NCBI GenBank assembly: GCA_018524725.1
Contig: JAEUWP010000165.1
Span: forward strand, 1 to 37,387
Direction: 5' to 3'
Length of the DNA: 37,387 nt
From: Podaxis mareebaensis
Taxonomy: Eukaryota; Basidiomycota; Agaricomycetes; Agaricales; Agaricaceae
In this document: piece by piece, positions 20,349 through 32,398 of the stretch
Numbering within the stretch: position 1 is the first letter of the stretch
Layout of the letters: each line of letters opens with the position of its first letter
Notes under the pieces: generated by a model
What the model saw: the letters and a program-made list of their open reading frames with translations, nothing else
What the model was told of the DNA's origin: nothing
The model's database searches: none
Program-made: the position numbers and the translations under genes

Positions 20349-20908
20349 GCACAACCATTCCTCTTATCATTCCAGCACCTGATCGCACATCCTTGGACAG
20401 ACTAATCGAGTAAATGTTTTCTCAATATCATCATCACTCCATGGATTTCGTTCAAAGTCAACGGGGAAAATTAACTTATACTGATGCCTAAAACCACCAT
20501 ATTGTGGCCCATGGACATGTTAATGCATCATCTATACCCACATACGCCTTTACCTCTCCACTCGTTAGAGTTCTCTCCTTTTCTTCGTGATGATGTACTG
20601 GATACGCTGTATTTTGTGTGTCATCAATGACTATACCCTCAAAAGTCAATCCAACTAGGCGCGCATGAGTACTTGGCTGGGTCCGCGCAACCAATTGTAG
20701 ACCTTAGTATTTATCACGTTGAGGCCGGAGGTCGAGAGAAATTGGCAAAGCTTATAAGGGTTCACGATATACCATGCAGACTGGGAGAGTACCGTTGTGG
20801 CATAGACCATACGAAACAAATTTCCTCGACTCATTCACCTCTGGCTCTTCTAATGGACAACTTCACCTGGACCTGGACTTGTAGTACATGCCTTATGTCT
20901 ATCAATCG
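20349..20908. other. Intergenic, 3' of the methyltransferase gene
   Basis: No gene is supported. It should hold the 3' UTR and polyadenylation site of the methyltransferase. CpG dinucleotides are still frequent here; the last before the desert is at 20907. Confidence 0.6.
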
Positions 20909-20977
20909 GGATGTATGGACATATCTCTTAGTATTACTCCTTGTCTCTCTCTCCCTCTCCCTCTGACTCTGATGACT

Positions 20978-21015
20978 CATCTTGAACTATTTCTGGACTT
21001 GAACTATTTCTGTAT
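20978..21015 (+). repeat. Short tandem duplication
   Basis: CTTGAACTATTTCTG occurs twice in tandem, separated by two bases. It sits at the left end of the CpG-poor region. Confidence 0.7.
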
Positions 21016-21335
21016 TTTAGCTCAATTCTATTCCTGTCCTATCTCTGCTCTGTAGTTACATGTCTCTGATTAACTTTTGGATTTAGTACTACATCATCAT
21101 AGCTTCCCAATTAGGACCTTAGATGTAGCACTTAAATAGCCACTCATGTACTGGAAGTGCAAGCTTCCAATATTCTTAAATCTCAAATCACTTCTGTGCT
21201 CTTTGTGATTGATGTTAGTCAACAATCAGCATGGTAATAAACTCTCTATTGGTCATACTCTTGACTAATAGAAGTTCAACCTCTAAGTGTGCTTAATTGG
21301 ACACTTGTCTTGCCACCTACTTACCATCTTCCTTC

Positions 21336-23130
21336 TTAGTAGATTCTAGTGCTTGTAAACCATCTACTGAGATAGCCACCCTGATTCAGTTGAGGAAACT
21401 GGTGTTCCATCTGTTTCTTCAGATTTTTTGAATATTTGGCACCAGATGTCACAACTGAGCATGATCCATCATTGATGTAACACTTCAGGCCCAAGGGCAC
21501 TGGCAAGAGTGAAGTCTGTGTGTACATATCTTGAATGTGAAGTATATTAGATGTACTCCAATACTGGTGTATCAATGAATGTATGATTCTCCTCAGACAA
21601 GATCAATGATACCTTGCAGTTGATAAAACCCATGTTGAGCATACTGAACAGCTACCACACCACTGTATACAGTGTTTGTGAATTTGATCATCTCTTGTTG
21701 ATGCACTGCTTTGAGCTTTGAGCAGGTTGATTCCTACAGTATGTCATTAGTGGAAGTCACCAGTATGATATTTAGTGCTCACATGAGTGCCCACTTTATT
21801 GAAGCACTCCAGGAACTGTTGAAACTTGTTGGTATTGACAAAATACATGTTCTCCTCATTCAGGGGAATGTTGTCCAGATCATTATTTTTGTTCTTTTGG
21901 TGTAAGTGAAAATTACCATCAAGGGCTAGGTACAGGGTTAGCATGTGCCTGCCCAACTGTTAGCAATGGATCAACTGAATGGCTATGGATCACTTACATG
22001 TCACATTCCAAAGCCTTCACCAATTTTCAAAAGGAACATTAAAGCCTATCTCAGGACAAGCAGGACATCAAATAGCAAGGGATTTCAGTTGTTGGTATGG
22101 GAATTCACTGTCAATCTTGTGTTCCTGGCCTGAGTGATGAAGTTCAGCCAAGTGATGCCAAATGTGCATAACTGCCATAAGCTCTTTATATCAATCCTAT
22201 CATGGTTTCAGTTAGGACCCAAGCACTGGACACAATTGAAGTGCTCACCTCAACATCCTATGGGGAAGTCAGATCTGTGAGCTTCTTGAGTGCATTGAAG
22301 AAGTCATAGGACATTATCTTTGAGCTGAGTGAGTGTTGGTGGAAAGTCTTGAGGAGTTGAAATGTAAATGTGGTTGATAGACTTTTGATAGAAGCCAGGA
22401 ACAGTCATGCAAGCATCAGCTGTAAATAATTGGGGGGAGTATTCTACAGTCATAGAACTGTACATATCATCTATGAATCCCATTAACATGAATAATCACC
22501 ACTTCCTTGTTTAGACTAGATGCCAGACAAGGGCTGCCACCATGGCTGAGATATATTACCAGGCCAAGGTTGTGAAGTGTTGCCTGAGTAAAGTGGGTGC
22601 CAGTCCATCACTGAATGTGATGGAATGGTTGTGATTGATGCTAGTGCACAATGCAAATCTGGTAGAAAGTTGATGAGTTGAAACATTTAGTGCATTGGTA
22701 TTTGGAGGAATTCAGTATATTGCAGGATGGACATGTGCTGTTGACAATAGAACTTGTCTTGAGCTGCATGAAGCACTGTTGAAACTTGTTGAGATGGGGC
22801 AAGAATGTCTCAATCTTTGAGTATGCAGTCTACCAGTGATAATGAGTGTTCTGAAGTCATAGAGAAGAAATGGATGCACCTGTTTTTTTTGCTGGATGTT
22901 ACTCTCACTGAGATTGTCTTTATCATCCCCTTCATCCTCTATAGGAATGGCTTCAGCCTCAGGTTCCACCAGCTGAGCATTGCTAGCTACCTTTGGGCTG
23001 AACAGTGGCATTTGTAACCTTGTATGCTTGAACAATCATCTGAGAGCTCATAGCAATAGTATAGACAACATGAACAGCCTGTTGCTTTGTCTCAGGTGGT
23101 TTGAAAAACACAGCCTTGCATTTGCTCATT
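21336..23130 (-). pseudogene. KDZ (Kyakuja-Dileera-Zisupton) transposase relic with CxC2 domain
   Basis: Reading the minus strand from high to low, the fragments appear in family order. A CxC2-like zinc domain at about 22780-22500 has CPSC, later CTKC, and continues with LGLVIYLSHGG. Then come SYDFFNALKKLTD near 22310, the CPACPEIGFN motif near 22050, TLYLALDGNFHL near 21950, STCSKLKAVH and YAQHGFY near 21720-21620, and LSCDIWCQ near 21465. The C-terminal part is missing. TGA replaces Arg at AI-stop-CPACP and HIQ-stop-WTG. Other stops and frame changes are present, so this is an old relic. The family is a cut-and-paste-type DNA transposase common in Agaricomycetes. Confidence 0.85.
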
Positions 23131-24240
23131 GCTTGAGTGAGGTGGAGGGGAGAGTTTAGGAGAGAGCTTAGGATAGAGGGACATGTTAGTGAGCCTATAT
23201 CCCCATCTCTGTACTGTCTCAATAAGATTTTGTGTTTGTAGACCTGAGGCTCAACATGAGATTGTGATTTTGAGCTCCTGAATCAATATTAAATTGGCCC
23301 TGATTTAGATCTCAATGTTCTTGCATTTGTAGATTCTGGAAATAGCACTGAGTCTAGCTTCCAGTAGCCTCTGTGTATTCCAAAAATAAATGATGTCAAA
23401 AATAAACTGATGTATTGGCTACACAAAAAATTGAATACAAATTATAAGTCAATGAGAAGCAGTGCAATAGAAAGGTGATGAAGGACAGTGAATCAAGAGA
23501 AAGCAACTAGTTTACAGGTCCATAATCTTTTCTTGACCCTGTACTTAGCTGGTCCAGAACCCCTAACCCTGCAGAAGTTGGGAGCATACTCAATGAGGTA
23601 GTACTTGTCCTTGAAATGTGGACTGTCTTCAATGTTGATACAATTATGCCAAAGGATCTCCTTGCTCAGCAGAAGATTCTCAACATAGATGTAGGGCACT
23701 TTTACATGGCTGTGGCCATGGTCCTTGAGCACTATTTCACAAAGGGCCTCCCCTCAATGTTGGTCAATGCACCAATTGCATTAACATAATGCCCCCCCCT
23801 TGAAATGAGTGGTGTCAGTAATTCTTAGCCAAATGTGGGTACAGCTACCCGGGAGCTTGAGAACTCTTGGGATCCAGTGGGTAGGAGCTAATATAGATAT
23901 GAGAATGACAGTCACATTTTTGAATCCCCCAAAATACTCATGTATTTCCAGTCCTAAGTCAGTGAGATCCTGCTCATCAGGGACCCATGGAGTTCCCACA
24001 GGGCTAACATTGACAGTGCTGTCAGGCAGGGGTGCCTGGCTACATGGCACCTCTGGAGGTCTTGAAAAACCAGGAATGCAAACAGGGCTGGGGATGAGCT
24101 CAATTCCTTTGATTTCTTTACAGTACATCACAGCTGTGTATCACTGGTCAGAGCACTCATTGGTACAAGTCAGTATATTTCTAGTAGTGGCAAGGGGCTG
24201 CTCTCACTACCTTCAGTTCTTTGGTACTTGTGTATTATAG
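23131..24240 (-). pseudogene. Two collinear ORF remnants, unrecognised
   Basis: Two open segments on the minus strand (24131-23781 and 23732-23493) share one direction and look like pieces of one protein. The first is Pro-rich and then has GLEIHEYFGGFKNVTV and a THWIPRVLKLPG stretch. The second has VKVPYIYVENLLLSKE, INIEDSPHFKDKYYLIEY and a basic end. The residue mix looks like real protein, but I cannot name a family. They precede the KDZ relic on the same strand, so they may belong to the same transposon or to a captured gene. Confidence 0.45.
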
Positions 24241-24246
24241 TGATGT

Positions 24247-24875
24247 ATGTCAGAAACTTGTCAATTTAAGAACTAACAGTCTAGTTCAGTCTTGAACTAG
24301 GAAATCACTAAGACCATCTCATGACAGCATCCAGAAGTCCTCATGTCAAGCAAAGATAACACCAAGCACATGCACATTCCCTCACTCCTTCACAACTCTT
24401 ATTTCTTCTTTAACATTCCTAGCAAGCATTTAGATCTTGTGTCACTTTATTATCTCCTTCACTTCTGAATCAGAGTCCCCTACAAACTTGCTAGGGTGTG
24501 GCTTTTAGTAATACTATTTTATATTCTGTTTCACACTACCCCTATTATCTGTTATATTATATAGTATTCCATTTGCTGCCCCATCACTGTGGTTATCAGT
24601 TCATATGTTTCTAGTATTCTCCTTTGAGTAGTTACTATTGTTTCTTGCTTAACTACTACTCTCTGGACTTTATCCTGACTACTAGTATATAAGTAGAATT
24701 ACTACTGTTTGTACTCCTCAGTCAGAATATCAACTTAGATCTTCCTCCTCTCTCCTGCCTGTCTACTATAAGTCTGCTCCTCAGTCTGGGCTTGTCTTGT
24801 CTTTGTCCAATCTCTGTCCATCCATCCACTCAAGTCCATAGTTGGTCAAGTGAGGCCACCATGATATCAGAGGGG
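24247..24875 (+). repeat. Possible LTR remnant with PBS-like site
   Basis: A TG-start candidate near 24247, a TATA-like GTATATAAG near 24686-24694 and the string TGATATCAGAGG at about 24861-24872 are arranged like an LTR followed by a primer binding site. The string has two mismatches to TGGTATCAGAGC, the PBS complementary to initiator Met tRNA in many copia elements. No second LTR and no coding sequence were found downstream, so the call is weak. Confidence 0.3.
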
Positions 24876-26794
24876 CACAACACATAAGTTGAAGCCAAGG
24901 CCTCAACCCCATGTCTATGTGCACCTGCCCTTGGCCACCCATGGTCCACCCCTGTCCAGAGTCAGTTCTTAACATCTGAGTTGAATTAATTGGCTTTCAG
25001 CTGACATTAATTCTTTGCCATCAGTGATTACTCAAGTCCTGTGTGACAGCCAACCTGGGAATAGTGATCCTGTTTCAAATCAGAGGTATGTCACACATAT
25101 TGTAGATTATTCGCATGGAATAGCCATTTCACCCTTGTGATAATTAGACTTAATCTACATTATGTTATTGACCATTCCTGACAATGAAGAGCTCACAAAT
25201 CCTCAAATATCTGTCTGAATCTACTGTCTTGCTCTCAGACTTGACACTAATTCTATAAGTCCTGAACATACACACTACATTGAAAACCTCAGGAAAAACT
25301 TGTTGCTTATCATGTCTAGACTCTAACACTATCAACAGAGCTATCTAGAATGATAATGTTTTTCCAGATCCCTATTGCTGCACACTCAACATATTTTTCA
25401 GAATACAAGGTCAGTGCAACCTTGAACTGGAACCAGTAGAAGCATTTTTAGAACCTGCTTCAAATCAAATCCCTAATTCTTTCTACAATTCATGCCTAGA
25501 AGGATGTATCAGATCATCCATGCTTGATTTCACATGTTGCATTCATACATTCATAGAAATACATAGGAATGTGAGTATATATGACATTTTGTGACTGTAT
25601 TGCAGGAAAAATAGGTTTTGTCTTATTTAATTTTGTATTATGTTTTAAAATATTGAAGTCCATCAAAGGTACCTAGGGATCACCAAGATTACCCAGGACT
25701 ATGTGCCAGCTCCTGTCATATTATGGATATAAAAAGTTTTACTTGTATTTATTTGTAGCTATCAATTAAATAGTAACAAACTCATATACCTTTAACTCAC
25801 TACTCTGATTTTACTTGCTTCATAACATGAGGGGTTGGTTAAAGAGCCTGAATTTTATCAAGAGTTGCTCTTTGCCTCAGTTTTAATCTGATACAATATA
25901 GGATCCTGTTATTATAAATAATTAATTTCACATCTATTGATTAACTGTGACTCTATAGTAGTCTATATGGTATTGCATAGGTCCTAACTTGTTTAGTCTA
26001 ATACTGTCTTGACATTATCATTCTAATTTATTAATTATATAACCTTGAACATTCATTTCATGCTCAGTTAAATATCTTAACTTTTAGCACTGGCTTCAAG
26101 TTGAAGCAAGCCAGGTCAGAATTGACTGTCACTGATTCAAACCTATTTACTATCTGCATCATACATCATCCATAGTAGCTTCATGATAAGATCTTAGAAT
26201 AATGTACTATAGTAAGTTATATATTATATATTAGTATTTATTTTAATATGCCCATATCTAAAAAAGATCTATAGAAGTTTACTACCTTTGTCTTTCTAAT
26301 GTTTTCATAGCAACTATTTAAACATATCCCAGCTGTGACACAGGAATTTAGATATGATTTGCATGTTCAACAGAACTAGGCTGACAAGATTTTCTAGGGA
26401 TACATCTACAAATATGTTGGTAATGTGTTATTTCCATAGATGATAGAGTGAAAGGATATTCCAGCTCAAGACAAGGCTAATTTCAAATTATAAGTTCTAA
26501 ATAAATAAGGATACTAGGCAACTGATCATCTCTAGTACTATGATGGGATTTTTTGCCTTTATCAGTTCAAGTAAGATTGGGCAACAGAAAAACTCAGTTG
26601 TCAATACTACAGTACCAAGGACAAGTATATCTATAAAATTAGATCTTAACTGTGAGTAATAAGCACAAGTATTGCAAGATTAACTCATGTAAATATACTA
26701 GTACTAGTTCTTATTGTAAAAAGACTTTCTCTATAGTAGCTGAAGCTGTGAAAGTTGCCATGAAGAGAGTCAATGTTACTTCTAGAAGACTAGT
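24876..26794. other. AT-rich stretch, nothing recognisable
   Basis: No ORF of note, no RNA gene and no repeat structure that I could identify. The sequence is AT-rich with a single CpG (25112). Confidence 0.6.
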
Positions 26795-26926
26795 AAGAAA
26801 GCACACAGTGTTACTAAGGTAGTTGAGGAGCAATGCAAATTCACCAATGATTCTGGTAGTGAATCTGCTAGCAACAAGTCTGACAGGTCTGACAATAATG
26901 AGGATGATGCTGATGATACTGAGTAA
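26795..26926 (+). pseudogene. Possible exon remnant with acidic tail
   Basis: Forty-three codons open to a TAA at 26924: a basic start (KKAHSV) followed by a Ser/Asn/Asp/Glu-rich acidic end. Such tails are common at the C-terminus of nuclear proteins. No domain can be seen and the call rests on composition only. Confidence 0.3.
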
Positions 26927-27217
26927 GTAGAGGGATTAGACAAAGAGGTGGTCTATGAGGAAGAGTAGATGGTGATAGTAATAGTCAGGTCCAACATTTT
27001 TAAATGCTAGCACCAAGGACATGCTGATTTCTCTTATCTTTTATGCCACCCTTTCCCTTCTAGACAAAATACATCATTTCTCATTGCTCAATAGATGGTT
27101 TTGAGTATATGACAAATACACATGTACTCATCAAAGCAACCAGTGAGCAGAGGCAAATCAACCTATGTTTTGTTGATCTGTCCCTTAGTGAGCTCTGAAT
27201 GATGTTGACCATGTTTT

Positions 27218-27282
27218 GGTTGACCTCAACCCATCTTGGTTGATAATTCAACCATGTTGAAAGTGTTGGTTGAGAATCAACC
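27218..27282. repeat. Three consecutive GGTTGA/TCAACC hairpins
   Basis: Perfect 6-bp stems GGTTGA...TCAACC occur at 27218-27231 (2-nt loop), 27238-27253 (4-nt loop) and 27268-27282 (3-nt loop), with more GTTGA half-sites just outside. The spacing is about 20 and 30 bp. Confidence 0.75.
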
Positions 27283-27378
27283 TGAGAACAACCCTCCAGA
27301 GCAATGGGGCCTGGAGCCTCCTGAGTGAAAAAAGTCATGTGATCTCTGAGTGAGTGTAAAAGGTGTCAACAGTAGTGA

Positions 27379-27460
27379 CCATGGCAGAACTGTTTTAGGA
27401 CAGTCCTGCTAGCAGATCAGCAGATTGGCAACTGCCAGGGGTGGCAGAACATGGCAAAAT
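27379..27460. repeat. Cluster of TGGCA/TGCCA motifs
   Basis: At least five TGGCA or TGCCA words fall within 80 bp, several as TGGCAGAA. A similar cluster lies at 34569-34685 on the other side of the copia element. Such clusters can be subterminal repeats of DNA transposons. Confidence 0.45.
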
Positions 27461-27529
27461 GCTCAATGAGACATTTCATGATTCTTATCTACCTATAGTT
27501 GTAGTATGCACTCTTTGACATTATGTTCC

Positions 27530-29016
27530 TTCACAGTCCAACACCACCTTCAGAAAGAAGGCTATCAATGCTCCATGCTTCACTACCACCCCCCTCACCC
27601 ACAAACAAATTGCCACTCTCCCTCTCAATGACTGGTTCTACTCCCTTGGTAATTGGATTAGGATTTTGTTATTAGACAAGAACACCTGATCTGCCTCTCA
27701 CTGAAACATTTTGATATTTGCACTAAGTTGCTGGCCTTCCATGAGTGCCATGTCAATGTATCCCATTAGTCCCTCAGCCTTGCACTTCTTTGATCCATCA
27801 ATTACAATGGAATCATTGGCAATTGGTTGTGAAGCAGTGTCCCCTTGTGTCAAAACCATGATAGAGCTTGAGTTTGCATCTCCTTTTGCTGCAAGAAGTG
27901 TATGGGCTGTCCTTTGAACTTCCAGGGGTGTATTTGGACAGAGTTTGGTGTTGATTACTATCCTTCACCCACATTTCAACATCCCCCTCCATTTCAACAC
28001 ATTCCTTATATCTCAAGCCCCATTCAGTATCTCCCCCTCATATTTTGTAATTTGTGCTGGAATGCCATTCCACACATCTTCCAGCTGGTTTAAAGTCTGT
28101 AGTATGTGTATAAGAAAAGTTGGTTTTTACAGCAGTTGTCATGCTTTGCCAGGAGATGCTGTGTCAGAGTGCAAAATACAATTGATTGCCATCACATCTT
28201 TTTTCACCTATTTGTCTTTTGACCAAGGTATCCAACATTCCTGTGCTTCCCATTCTGCTTGTCCCTCTACTGACTTATGCCTGCTCAGTGTCAGAAGTCA
28301 TGCACTGATGAAGATCCTGAGTATGAGGACTACGTTCAGGAGGCTATCCAGTCCCTGAATAATGATACCCAGAAGACTGTAACTGTAGCTGCATGCAAGT
28401 TTAAAGTGAATGAGCATTATCAGTTTGCAAGGGGTCAAGCTAGCTGACTATCATTAAGGTAGCATGGACAACCCTCATTGGCCAATACACAGGAAAACAT
28501 ATATCTTATAAAGAAGCAGTGACAATTTCACATCCCATTTCCACAAGAGTTTCTTTCCCAATTCCAGGCCCTTCATATCTGGTGTCCCCTCAAACTTTCA
28601 CTTAACCATACCCATCAGGACTTCACTTTTTCACCCAACTACTACACTGCCTTTCTTTCTCAGCCAAACCATGTAGGTCTTCAGCAGTTCAGCACCAGAC
28701 CATTTGCAGGTGGTTGGTTGGGCTATTTCCCACCTTGACAAGTTGCATCATACTATTCTCATACACTGTGATTTGTGATATCCTATTGCTCTCATATTCT
28801 AGCTAGTTACCTCAAATTACTTAGTCTACATATTTGGTTACTTGGTTTCATCACTCATCAATTGAGTGGATCATTGGAGTTCAGAATAGCAAGTCTTGAC
28901 CATTGTGACAATTGTGTGACCTGTCAAAATGGGGGGGATGTTGAAAGGTAGGTGAAGGATAGTATGTGATTGTAAAGACAGTTGTCATAACCCTTGATGC
29001 AAGATCCCAGACCATT
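27530..29016. pseudogene. Unassigned debris with a possible HTH fragment
   Basis: The best segment is 28303-28446 on the plus strand: an acidic start (DEDPEYEDYV), then a stretch where residues such as AIQSL and KTVTVAACKF recall the N-terminal helix-turn-helix of fungal pogo-like transposases, then Arg-rich positions lost. No DDE core follows. The rest of the interval has only short open frames. The copia element is inserted at its right end. Confidence 0.3.
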
Positions 29017-29419
29017 TGTTGGAGTCAACAAAGTAGTGTTGAGTATATTGAGCAGCTGCCAAAATGCATACCTGAAGCAGTCAGGAGGTGCATACCTGAA
29101 GTAGTCAGGAGGTGCATAGGCTGGAAGGAGGACTAGTGAATTTCATTTTCTACTTTCCATATGACTTATATTGTTCCTGTTGTTTTTCTGTACATTCTCC
29201 CATAATGACAGCCTTTATTATAAAAGCTATATACCATGTATACTTCTGCTTCAGTACTTGTGCATATTTTGAGTGACTGAAGTGAGTATTATGTATCTTA
29301 CCCAAGTTGGACTTATACTAATTGTGTTGGTACTTAGTTTACTTGTATATCTTTCAGGTATTGAATATATGAGTACTCATGCATATTTCAAGTGACTGAA
29401 TTTACTTGTATATCTTTCA
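29017..29419 (+). repeat. 5' LTR of the copia element
   Basis: 403 bp, TG to CA. It is longer than the 3' LTR by 24 bp because of a tandem duplication (unit containing CCTGAAG and GTCAGGAGGT) near 29070-29117. It differs from the 3' LTR mainly where one has TG and the other CA. Confidence 0.95.
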
Positions 29420-29433
29420 GGTTATGGGCCCCA
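29420..29433 (+). promoter_or_regulatory. Primer binding site, internal initiator-tRNA type
   Basis: GGTTATGGGCCCCA directly follows the LTR terminal CA. It matches the Drosophila copia primer site GGTTATGGGCCCA, which pairs with the anticodon-loop end of a half-length initiator Met tRNA rather than with the tRNA 3' end. This implies priming by a cleaved tRNA. Confidence 0.75.
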
Positions 29434-29462
29434 CCCCATTGCATTGCTGAAAAGACAAGCCA

Positions 29463-30645
29463 ATGCTCAAAGTAAATCCTATGATGTCTACTGTGAACAA
29501 TGTTCTGCCTGCTTCAGTCTTGAAGTTGGATGTGTCCAGTGGTAACTGGGTGATATTCTCACTGCATTTCCAGATGGTAATCCAGGGAAAGGGACTGTGG
29601 GGACACTTCAATGGAAGTGTGCCACATCTGACTGTGTCATCTTCAAATCCCCCCACTGCACCCTCACCCTCAGCTGCCATTCTGAGTACTGCTGGAGGAG
29701 CACCCCAAACTCCAGCCTGACCTACAACTCCCACAGGTGCAAAAGGATCACCTGCACCATCCCCAGCTGTTGCTCTTACAACTACACTGACTGCCACTAC
29801 AGAATTGACAGCACCTACCATTACCCCTGAAATGGTTGAGGCATGGGACAGGGATGAAAGTGTCACTGTTCTCTCCTCACTCAGTGACTCCCTGATTCAA
29901 CCTTGATTGTTGTCTCAACCTACAACAATGTCAAGGCCATGTGGGATGCCATTGTATGGGAGTACACATACAAAAGCACCTTCTCACAAGCTAGGTTTCA
30001 ACAAGAGTTCATGACACCTTGTTGCCCTGACAAAGGCAATGTTCAACTTTTCTTGAGTGAGTTGCATGCTCAGAAAGCTGAACTTGGTGCTATTGGTGTG
30101 GTCATCAATGATGATGAATACAGGAGCACAATCATTCAATCCTTACCTCACTGGCTTGCAACATACACTTTAAATCAGCTTTCAGCCACCCAACTCCACA
30201 GTTCCCTCCAACATACAATTGACCCTGAGATCCTGATCTTTCTGATCAGTGATGAATGGGACCATACCCACCCAGACTGATCCCAAGGTGGTGGAAAGCA
30301 GACAGATGATGCTATGAGTGTTGAAGTGGGTGGAAAAGGGAAGGATAAGGGGAAAGGGAAAGGGAAAGGAAAGAAAAAGGGGCTGTGCTGGATTTGTGAA
30401 GGTGAACATTGGAAGAGGGAGTGTCCTGACAAGGACAAGGTAAAGAAGGGGGAGGGAAGGGGTAGAAGTGTACCTGCCAAACCCAATGTCAGTACAAATG
30501 CAGTAGAGGAAGATGAAGATTATACCTTCATGGTTGAAGAAATGTCAGATGATGAGATGGAATTGAGTCAGACTAAACCCAGGGTCAGTGATGAGTCTGA
30601 CAGGCTATTGGTTGAGGGGGAGTATGCTGTTGAGTCAGCAGACTA
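29463..30645 (+). pseudogene. Copia Gag
   Basis: The reading begins MLKVNPMMST and reaches the copia gag core (KLDVSSGNWV, GKGLWGHFNG, then AMWDAIVWEY and FLSELHAQKAELGAIG). A Gly/Lys-rich basic stretch precedes a zinc knuckle at 30386-30424, CWICEGEHWKREC. Here the spacing is CX2CX3HX4C, one residue shorter than the usual CX4H. TGA stops and a frame change near 29720-29900 break the frame. The tail is acidic. Confidence 0.85.
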
Positions 30646-30699
30646 GTCAGATTTTGAGGAAACAGAAAGCATTGATGAAGAACCTATGAACACATGCTT

Positions 30700-32150
30700 G
30701 ATCAACACTGAAGACACAAATATTGTTAACAAACCTGCTCTCCAGACACAAGTTGAGATCTTCAATTCTGGTGTGACCACTCACATCTCCCCTTACAGGA
30801 GTGACTTTACCTCACTTGAACTGCTTCCTCCCAAGCCACTATGAGCCACCAACAAACAAGCCTTCAATGCCATCAGAAGGGGCAAGGTCATCCTTACCCT
30901 GCCCAACAGCACTACCTTGTCACAGTTACACCTGACAGAGGTATTCTACTCCCTGCAAGCTGGTTACACCCTCATTTCTGTCAGACAGCTAGACAATGCT
31001 AGTTTCTCTACAACCTTCATGAATGGGAAGTGCATTATTCAGGATGTCAATGGCACTTGCATAGCAGAGATTCCCAGAAATGGGAAGGGACTGTACAAAG
31101 TTGTCAGAGAGGAGGAGGAGGAGATAAACACAGTCAACAAACCACTCACTTTAGATGTTCTTCATTGTCAACTTGGCCACATCACTCCTGAGGCAGCAAG
31201 GAAACTCCTTTATGATGGACTTGTTACTGGTTTGAGGTTGGAGGATGGTATGGACACAGATTTTTTCTGTGAGTCCTGTGCATATGGGAAAGCAATCTGA
31301 TCACTGATCTCCAAGGTCCAAGAGGGCAAGAGGGCAAAGGCATTCAGTGAAGAGATACATTCCAATGTGTGGGGACCTGCTAGGGTAGAGATGAAGAAAG
31401 GGTGATGATACTACATTACCTTCATAGATGATTACTCATGTTGGATGCACATCAACTTCCTCACTGCAAAATCAGAGGTCCTATGCTCATACAAAGACTT
31501 TGAAGCATGGTGTGAAACTCAGTTCAACATGCACATCAAGTTACTACACTCAGACTGCAGGGGAGAATACACATCAACAGAGTTCCAAGTACATTTAAAA
31601 TTGTGTGGAACTGAAATCAAACTCACTGTACATGATACACTGCAATACAATGGCATTGCTGAGCATTGAAATTGAACCATAGTCAAATGTGCCCATGCTC
31701 TGTTCCACACTAGTCAATTGCCTAAGTTCTTATGGGCAGATGCAGTTGCACATGTTGTGTGGTTGATGAACTGAATGGGTACAAAAGTGGTTGCAGATAG
31801 GACACCTTTTGAGGTATTATATGGGCAGAAGCCAGATCTCCAGTCAGTCAGAGAGTGGGAAGAGGAGGTTTGGGTACACCAGACAGGAGGGAATAAGTTG
31901 AGCAGGTGAGTGAAAAAGGGGCAATGAATAGGCTATGACACAGAGAGCAATGGATCACACATCTACTTCCCAGACTCTAGCACTGTCAAGATCAAACAAA
32001 ATTTCCATTTCTTTAATGTTAGTTGTTCCAGTCTCAAGGGGGAGAACTTACCTGCAAACAAGCCTTGTAATGACCCATCACCACCACCTGACCTGAAGTC
32101 AACCTGATCCAATGCACCACCCACCCCAAGTGATGCCACTCTACACAACA
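30700..32150 (+). pseudogene. Copia protease and integrase
   Basis: The protease motif reads FNSGVTTHIS where the family has DSG, so its catalytic Asp is lost to Asn. The integrase zinc domain follows (HCQLGHITPEAARKL, then CESCAYGKA), then the core with FIDDYS, HSDCRGEY and NGIAEH. The DDE residues are visible. Stops at KG-stop-stop-YYI, EH-stop-N-stop-T and LMN-stop-MG are TGA, on Arg positions of the family. The region after 32040 is a Pro/Ser/Thr linker. Confidence 0.88.
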
Positions 32151-32398
32151 ACAAGCCACCCCCACTTGCCCCTTATCCCTGCAATTGCAATGAGCTCAAT
32201 AATGATATCATCAATACACATAATGATGGAGAACCCACCACAAACACATCTAAACCTGCTGATGACAGAGAATCCACTGTGAAAACATCTAAACCCAACA
32301 CAACTGAGGAACACCCTCAACATACTTGAAACCCAAGCCAGAAAGCCCAGGCCATCCTTAAAGGAGAAGCAGTCACCCTGGCTGAAGAACTGGACTGG

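Noticed and set aside
20488..20694. Minus-strand ORF after the methyltransferase gene
   Set aside because: Short, no motif, and it lies in the expected 3' UTR region.
24000..29016. tRNA or other structured RNA genes
   Set aside because: No cloverleaf or conserved box A/B pair was found by eye; a covariance-model scan would be needed to exclude small RNAs.
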